Assembly (NCBI GenBank): GCA_963734275.1
Contig: CAVTGO010000018.1
Span: 186,001 to 250,000, forward strand
Direction: 5' to 3'
DNA: 64,000 nt
Source of the DNA: CAVTGO01 sp963734275
GTDB lineage: Bacteria; Actinomycetota; UBA4738; HRBIN12
The first letter of the stretch is position 1; every line of letters begins with the position of its first letter. The notes under the pieces were generated by a model, which was not told the DNA's origin, ran no database searches, and saw nothing but the letters and a program-made list of their open reading frames with translations. Positions 59,535 to 64,000 of the stretch are shown in pieces. Made by a program: the position numbers and the translations under genes.

Positions 59535-60200
59535 TCAGGCCGACTCGACCCAGAGGTTGTCCGACAGATGCGCGCCGAGCGCCACCGGCCCGCCCTTCAC
59601 CTCGAGCCCCATCGTGCCGTCGGGTCCGACCGAGCGGACCCGGATCCTCGCGCCGGGCATGAGGCCCGCGTCCTCGAAGAAGCGCATCACATCGAGCTGG
59701 AGCTCGAGGTCCTCCGTGAGCCGGCGCAGCACGACCCGCCCACCCGGTGCGACGTCCTTGAGGGGCAGGAGACGCGTGTGGTCCACCGTGTGGCGCGATC
59801 CCGGGATGGGATTGCCGTGGGGGCACGTGGCGGGATCGTCGAGGAGCTCGGTCATGCGCTCGGCGACCTCGGCCGAGATCACGCGCTCCCAAGCTTGCGC
59901 CTGCTCGTGGGCCTTGTGCCACGGCAGGCCGATGATCCGGATCAGGAAATGCTCGGCGAGGCGGTGACGCCGGACGCGCTCGCGCGCGAGTCGATCGCCT
60001 TTGGCGGTGAACCGGAGCGTGCGGCCGTCGACCGTCAGGAGCCCGTCGGCCACCAGGCGCTTGACGGATTCGGAGACGGTGGCGCGCGAGACCCCGGTCC
60101 ACTCCGCGAGGCGCGCCTGGATCGGCGGGATGTCCTCCTCGGCCATCTCGAACAAGGCCTCGAGGTACTCGCCCGCCGGATGGTCCGTGGGGACGCTCAC
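59535..60200 (-). CDS. DtxR-family metal-dependent regulator with altered primary metal site
   Basis: A 221-residue DtxR/IdeR/MntR-type protein: winged helix (LAEWTGVSRATVSESVKRLV), dimerisation domain (RRHRLAEHFLIRIIGLPWHK), CPHGNPIPG, and a C-terminal SH3/FeoA-like domain. Ancillary-site ligands match DtxR (H79, E83, H98). Of the primary-site ligands, M10 aligns with G10, C102 with Q102 and H106 with R106; only E105 is kept. It lies on the same strand upstream of efeU. GTG start with TAGGCT seven bases upstream, so it is probably leaderless. Confidence 0.88.
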   Translation of the reverse strand: MSVPTDHPAGEYLEALFEMAEEDIPPIQARLAEWTGVSRATVSESVKRLVADGLLTVDGRTLRFTAKGDRLARERVRRHRLAEHFLIRIIGLPWHKAHEQAQAWERVISAEVAERMTELLDDPATCPHGNPIPGSRHTVDHTRLLPLKDVAPGGRVVLRRLTEDLELQLDVMRFFEDAGLMPGARIRVRSVGPDGTMGLEVKGGPVALGAHLSDNLWVESA

Positions 60201-60207
60201 GCGGGGC

Positions 60208-60213
60208 AGCCTA
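60208..60213 (-). promoter_or_regulatory. -10 element of the DtxR-family gene
   Basis: TAGGCT on the minus strand ends seven bases before the GTG at 60200. Confidence 0.5.
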
Positions 60214-60226
60214 TCGTGCGTCCGCG

Positions 60227-60949
60227 TCAGGAGATCGTGACCGGGGTGCCGAGCGGGACGGTCCGGGCGAGCTCGCGGATGGCCGGGTTCCGCATCCGGA
60301 TGCAGCCGTGACTCACGCGGCGGCCCACGGAGGACGGGTCGTTCGTGCCGTGGATCCCGACGATGCCCCCGCCCTCCCAGTCCGTGATCACCTCGGAGTA
60401 GGCGGACAGCCCGAACGCCAGCGCCCCGTAGACCGATCCCGGGTCCGGCGGCTTCAGCAGGGAGTTCAGGAAGAACGTGCCGTGGGGCGTGGGGGTGTCA
60501 CGGGTCCCGACGCCGATCGGGAAGGTCGCGAGTCGCTCGCATCGCTCGAAGAGCCGGAGCCGCAGGTGCCCGAGGTCGACCTCGATGCGGTAATCGGTCC
60601 GGCGCAGGTTCACCGCGTTGGCCGGGATCCAGCCCATCGTCCCGTTCGGCCGGACCGGAAGGAGCACCCGGTGCCAGACGCGGCCGTCCCGGTAGCGGTC
60701 CGCGAGGATGGGGAAGACCTGGACGGCCCCCTGCGCGTTGACCTGCGAGAAGCGGGCGATCCGAGCCTCGTGCTCGCCGGGGACCTCACGGACCACCACA
60801 TGCGGGACGCGCATCCGCCCGACGGACGCGAAGGTGTCGCAGGCTCGCGCGCGCGGGTCCGCATCCGGGACCGGGCCGCGGGCGGGACCCTCCGAGCACG
60901 CGGAGAGGGCGAGTGCGACCGTGAGCGCCAGGCTCGCCGTACCCCGCAC
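60227..60949 (-). CDS. L,D-transpeptidase lipoprotein (YkuD domain)
   Basis: A 240-residue protein. The signal peptide ends in a lipobox (LALSAC, C18). A middle region resembles an SH3-like module (GRVWHRVLLPVRPNGTMGWI), and the YkuD domain follows with the active site GIHGTNDPSSVGRRVSHGC and then IRM (Cys 216). Such enzymes make 3-3 cross-links or attach proteins in peptidoglycan and resist most beta-lactams. The GTG at 60949 is six bases after the stop of the small secreted protein, so both share a transcript. Confidence 0.9.
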   Translation of the reverse strand: MRGTASLALTVALALSACSEGPARGPVPDADPRARACDTFASVGRMRVPHVVVREVPGEHEARIARFSQVNAQGAVQVFPILADRYRDGRVWHRVLLPVRPNGTMGWIPANAVNLRRTDYRIEVDLGHLRLRLFERCERLATFPIGVGTRDTPTPHGTFFLNSLLKPPDPGSVYGALAFGLSAYSEVITDWEGGGIVGIHGTNDPSSVGRRVSHGCIRMRNPAIRELARTVPLGTPVTIS

Positions 60950-60954
60950 CGACC

Positions 60955-61326
60955 TCAGCCGGTGAACGGCGGCTCGTTGACGACCGGGGGACCGGGCTCG
61001 ACCTCCGGCGGCTCCTCTTCCTCCTCGGGCTGTCGCGCGGTGCACCGACCGTCGACGATCTCCACCTCGTCGCTCGGCCAGTTCAGGGAGTACGTGTCGC
61101 CGTGGTACTCGAAGGGCGGGATCACGTCGTCGAGGTGCTTCAGGTGGCCGTTGAAGGCGCCGTTCACGCTTGGGTTGATGGTCACGAACGGGTTGACCGA
61201 CGAGCCGGTCCGGTGACACACGATCGCGTGCTCGGGCTGGGCCGAGATCGCCGTGAGCCCGACGCCAAGGAGCCCGATCGCCGCTCCGAGGACCACGCAG
61301 GTCCGCCGAACCATCCTGACGCTCAT
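60955..61326 (-). CDS. Small secreted protein with a VCHxTGS-type domain
   Basis: A 123-residue protein with a signal peptide (VVLGAAIGLLGVGLTAISA) and a short domain containing AIVCHRTGSSVNPFVTINPS and then GHLKHLDDVIPPF. This VCH-TG-S-NP...GH-H-D-IPP pattern occurs in secreted proteins of environmental bacteria, with unknown function; its His and Cys residues could bind metal. The tail is Glu/Pro-rich. GGAAGGGAG lies before the ATG. It is translated just ahead of the L,D-transpeptidase, so a wall-related role is plausible. Confidence 0.7.
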   Translation of the reverse strand: MSVRMVRRTCVVLGAAIGLLGVGLTAISAQPEHAIVCHRTGSSVNPFVTINPSVNGAFNGHLKHLDDVIPPFEYHGDTYSLNWPSDEVEIVDGRCTARQPEEEEEPPEVEPGPPVVNEPPFTG

Positions 61327-61496
61327 CTCTCATGCTCCCTTCCGGCGGAACCGATCGCGGCGACCCACGGCTCGGGTCGGCCCGTGCAGATGGGCGGATT
61401 GTGGGGCATCCGGGGGTTCTCGTAAAGCCATCGGCGTAGTTCTTCGGGAGGAGGTCGGCGCGGGACGTCGGGAGCGGCACCGTGGGCGGGCGGCGA

Positions 61497-61502
61497 TAGG
61501 AT
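61497..61502 (+). promoter_or_regulatory. -10 element of polA
   Basis: TAGGAT ends seven bases before the GTG at 61510, matching the leaderless layout seen elsewhere. Confidence 0.5.
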
Positions 61503-61509
61503 GCGGCGC

Positions 61510-64000
61510 GTGACCCCTCGCGCCGCCGACCCGCCGAGGCGGCTGTTCCTCCTCGACGGGCACAGCCTCTCGTACCGGGCGTTCTTCGCCCTGCCGACCA
61601 GCCTGGCGACGACGACCGGCCAGGTAACGAACGCCGTCTACGGCTTCACATCGATGCTGATCAAGCTCCTGTCCGAGGAGCGCCCGGACCTGATCGCCGT
61701 GGCGTTCGACGTGGGAGCGCCCACCGTCCGCCTGGAGAAGTACGCCGAGTACAAGGCGGGGCGGCCGGAGGCGCCCGACGAGTTCCGTCAACAGCTGGGA
61801 CTGATCGTCGAGGTGCTGGAGACGCTCGGCATCCCCGTGATCGGCGTCGAGGGTCACGAGGCCGACGATGCGATCGCCACCTTGGCGCTGCGGGCTGCCG
61901 AGCAGGGCATCGACGTCACGATCGTGACGGCGGACCGTGACTTCTTCCAGCTGGTCGGGCCCGCCATCACGGTGATGTTCAACGTGCGGGGCATCTCGGA
62001 CATCCGCCGGTACGACGTGGATGCGGTGATCGAGCGGTTCGGCCTGCCGCCCGACCGGTACCTCGAGTACGTGGCGCTCAAGGGTGACGCATCGGACAAC
62101 ATCCCGGGCGTGCCCGGGGTAGGGGAGAAGACCGCGTCGAAGCTCGTGCAGGAGTTCGGCTCCGTGGAGGGCCTGCTGCAACGCTTGGACGAGGTGAAGG
62201 GCAAGCTTCGCCAGAACCTCGCCGACGCCGCCGACCAGCTCGCGCTCAACAAGGACCTCGCGCGACTGAATACCGACCTCGACCTCGAGGTGTCACCCGA
62301 GGATTGCGTGATGGGTGAGTGGGACATGGAGGCCATCCGGACGCTCTTCACCTCCCTCGAGTTCCGGACGCTGTACGAGCGCCTGGAGGAGGTGGGTCGA
62401 AGCGTCAAACCCGCCGTGGAGGTCGCGGAGCTCGATCTGCGCGAGGCGAGCGCCGACGAGGTGGCCGGTCTCCTCGCCTCGGACGCGCCGAAGGCCGTTC
62501 GCCTTCACCTCGACGGCGGCCAGATCCGGGGCGTGGCCGTCTCGGCAGGCGGTGGACAGGCCGCGTACGCGGCATTCGACGGGCCGGCCTCCGTCCTCGG
62601 GGCGCTCGCGGATCCCGCGTCGCCGAAATGGGCGCACGACGCGAAGACCGTCGAGACGGCGGTGCTCGCCGCCGACGGGGCGCTCGACGGCGTGACGGAG
62701 GACACGATGCTCGGCGCGTACCTGCTCGACCCGGCGGCGCCGAGCTACGACCTCGGACCGCTCGCCGAGCGATACCTCGGGACGGATGTCCTCGGCGCGG
62801 TGGGCGAGGAGGACGAGGGTCAGCTGTTCGGGGAGTCGTGGCGTCCGACCGCCGCCGAGGCGGCCGCCGTCGCCCTGCTCGCGCCCGCGATCTCCGAACG
62901 GCTCGACAAGGCGGACCTGCGGTCGCTCCTCGACGACGTGGAGCTGCCGCTGTCGTCCGTGCTGGCGCGGATGCAGGCGCACGGCGTGCGACTGGACGCC
63001 GGCTACCTGAACGAGATGGCGGGCGATGTTCGCGACCGCATGGCGACGCTGCAGGCGGAGATCTATCGGCAGGCCGGCGAGGAGTTCAATCTCAACTCGC
63101 CACCGCAGCTGCGCGCGATCCTGTACGAGAAGCTCGCGCTCTCGCCGGGGAAGAAGACGCCGAAGGGACAGCTCTCGACGGACGCGAGCGTCCTCGAGAA
63201 GCTCCGCGACGCGCACCCGATCGTGGACGCCCTGCTCCAGTGGCGCGAGCTCGACAAGCTGAACTCGACGTACCTCGAGGCGCTCCCGCGGCAGGTGGAC
63301 CCTCGGGACGGGCGCGTGCACACGACGTTCAACCAGACCGGGGCCGCCACCGGCCGCCTGTCCAGCGTGAACCCCAACCTGCAGAACATCCCGATCCGCG
63401 GCGAGCTCGGCCGGCAGATCCGCCGGGCATTCGTTCCCGGCTCCGAGGATCAGCTGTTGCTCGTCGCCGACTACTCGCAGATCGAGCTCAGGATCCTGGC
63501 GCACCTCGCGGAGGACGAAGGTCTGATGGCGGCGTTCGCGTCGGGCGCGGACATCCACACGGCCACCTCGGCCAAGGTGTTCGGCCTGCCCGAAGACCAG
63601 GTCGACCCGGCCACCCGGAGTCGCGCGAAGGCGATCAACTACGGGCTCGCGTACGGGATGAACGCGTGGGGCCTCGCCTCTCGCCTGGAGATCACGGCCG
63701 ACGAGGCGCAGGAGTTCATCGACGCGTACTTCGCGAGCTTCCCGCAGATCCGCGAGTTCTTGGACCGTCAGGTAGCTCGCGCGACGGCCGAGGGCTTCAC
63801 GGAGACGATCCTCGGGCGCCGGCGCTACATCCCCGAGCTCCAGGCCTCGAACCCTCGCGTGCGGGATATGGGTCGCCGGATGGCTCTGAACGCCCCGATC
63901 CAGGGCAGCGCCGCCGATGTGTTCAAGCTCGGGATGATCCGGGTGGACCGTGCCCTTCGAGCCTCGGATCCAGACTGCCACATGCTGCTCACCGTGCACG
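61510..64000 (+). CDS. polA: DNA polymerase I, truncated by the window end
   Basis: At least 830 residues of an A-family polymerase. The 5'-3' exonuclease domain is complete (LFLLDGHSLSYRAFFALP, VAFDVGAPTVRLEKYAEYKA, GVEGHEADDAIATLA, KGDASDNIPGVPGVGEKTA). The middle domain lacks the D-x-E proofreading motif where it should begin (about residue 325), so 3'-5' exonuclease is probably inactive. Polymerase motifs A (VADYSQIELRILAHLAED) and B (RSRAKAINYGLAYGMN) are present; motif C lies beyond the edge (the last residues read MLLTVH). GTG start is chosen over an ATG at 61501 because the -10 element overlaps the latter. Confidence 0.95.
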   Translation, partial: MTPRAADPPRRLFLLDGHSLSYRAFFALPTSLATTTGQVTNAVYGFTSMLIKLLSEERPDLIAVAFDVGAPTVRLEKYAEYKAGRPEAPDEFRQQLGLIVEVLETLGIPVIGVEGHEADDAIATLALRAAEQGIDVTIVTADRDFFQLVGPAITVMFNVRGISDIRRYDVDAVIERFGLPPDRYLEYVALKGDASDNIPGVPGVGEKTASKLVQEFGSVEGLLQRLDEVKGKLRQNLADAADQLALNKDLARLNTDLDLEVSPEDCVMGEWDMEAIRTLFTSLEFRTLYERLEEVGRSVKPAVEVAELDLREASADEVAGLLASDAPKAVRLHLDGGQIRGVAVSAGGGQAAYAAFDGPASVLGALADPASPKWAHDAKTVETAVLAADGALDGVTEDTMLGAYLLDPAAPSYDLGPLAERYLGTDVLGAVGEEDEGQLFGESWRPTAAEAAAVALLAPAISERLDKADLRSLLDDVELPLSSVLARMQAHGVRLDAGYLNEMAGDVRDRMATLQAEIYRQAGEEFNLNSPPQLRAILYEKLALSPGKKTPKGQLSTDASVLEKLRDAHPIVDALLQWRELDKLNSTYLEALPRQVDPRDGRVHTTFNQTGAATGRLSSVNPNLQNIPIRGELGRQIRRAFVPGSEDQLLLVADYSQIELRILAHLAEDEGLMAAFASGADIHTATSAKVFGLPEDQVDPATRSRAKAINYGLAYGMNAWGLASRLEITADEAQEFIDAYFASFPQIREFLDRQVARATAEGFTETILGRRRYIPELQASNPRVRDMGRRMALNAPIQGSAADVFKLGMIRVDRALRASDPDCHMLLTVH

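Noticed and set aside
58490..59662. Plus-strand frame across the iron permease and its promoter.
   Set aside because: It runs through the efeU promoter and operators and opposes a gene with clear REGIE motifs. No similarity was seen.

Overview
The window reads as a chromosomal segment of a high-GC member of the Actinomycetota, probably a lineage outside the well-studied genera. The reasons are: GTG starts are common; division genes include sepF and a divIVA-like gene but no ftsA; MurE carries the DNPR motif of meso-diaminopimelate ligases; the SOS operator is the TCGAAC-N4-GTTCGA type; an error-prone DnaE2 accompanies a replicative DnaE1; and -10 elements of the form TANNNT sit directly in front of start codons. 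I cannot name a genus. Several genes are full length but broken by one-base frame changes, densest at 5.99-9.33 kb. This looks like residual base-call or assembly error rather than gene decay.

Layout. 1-1.06 kb: start of a glutamate formimidoyltransferase gene, a SnoaL-like protein and a DUF6504 protein behind an SOS box. 1.1-1.8 kb: a VapBC toxin-antitoxin pair. 1.8-6.4 kb: dnaE2 and dinB, which with DUF6504 form a DNA-damage mutagenesis locus. 6.4-7.5 kb: DUF3040 and MerR-type genes. 7.5-12.1 kb, minus strand: moxR, DUF58 and transglutaminase genes. 12.4 kb: an HNH endonuclease. 13.0-31.2 kb: one long division and cell-wall cluster in the order mraZ, small membrane ORF, rsmH, ftsL, ftsI, murE, murF, mraY, murD, ftsW, murG, murC, murB, ftsQ, ftsZ, yggS, sepF, yggT, divIVA. 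Most stop and start codons in it overlap. 31.2-34.7 kb, minus strand: ileS with a recognisable T-box leader (AUC specifier, GGUGGUACCGCG box, terminator).

34.7-38 kb: DUF167, DksA/TraR-like zinc finger, lspA, rluD-type synthase and a RecB-like nuclease. 38.1-41.7 kb: dnaE1. 41.7-45.2 kb: a HisA/PriA-like gene followed by trpC, trpB and trpA. 45.4-51.4 kb: a complete branched-chain amino-acid ABC transporter (livKHMGF), followed by an ornithine cyclodeaminase-like enzyme and a FAD amine oxidoreductase. 53.5 kb: tRNA-Leu(CAA). 53.6-57.8 kb: a second LivK-like lipoprotein and a polar amino-acid ABC transporter. 57.8-60.2 kb: a cupredoxin, an FTR1 iron permease and a DtxR-family regulator. 60.2-61.3 kb: an L,D-transpeptidase lipoprotein and a small secreted protein. 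61.5 kb to the end: polA, cut by the window edge.

Most of the window is housekeeping. The parts that deserve a second look are regulatory or local. They are the three GTTCGG/CCGAAC palindromes around the iron-permease promoter next to a DtxR protein with an altered metal site; a consensus promoter reading into a hairpin-rich non-coding stretch at 58.1-58.4 kb; the HisA-like protein next to trpCBA that lacks expected catalytic residues; the widespread leaderless promoter layout; the SOS box with a vapBC pair lying inside the mutagenesis locus; and the repeats and MraZ boxes in front of mraZ.
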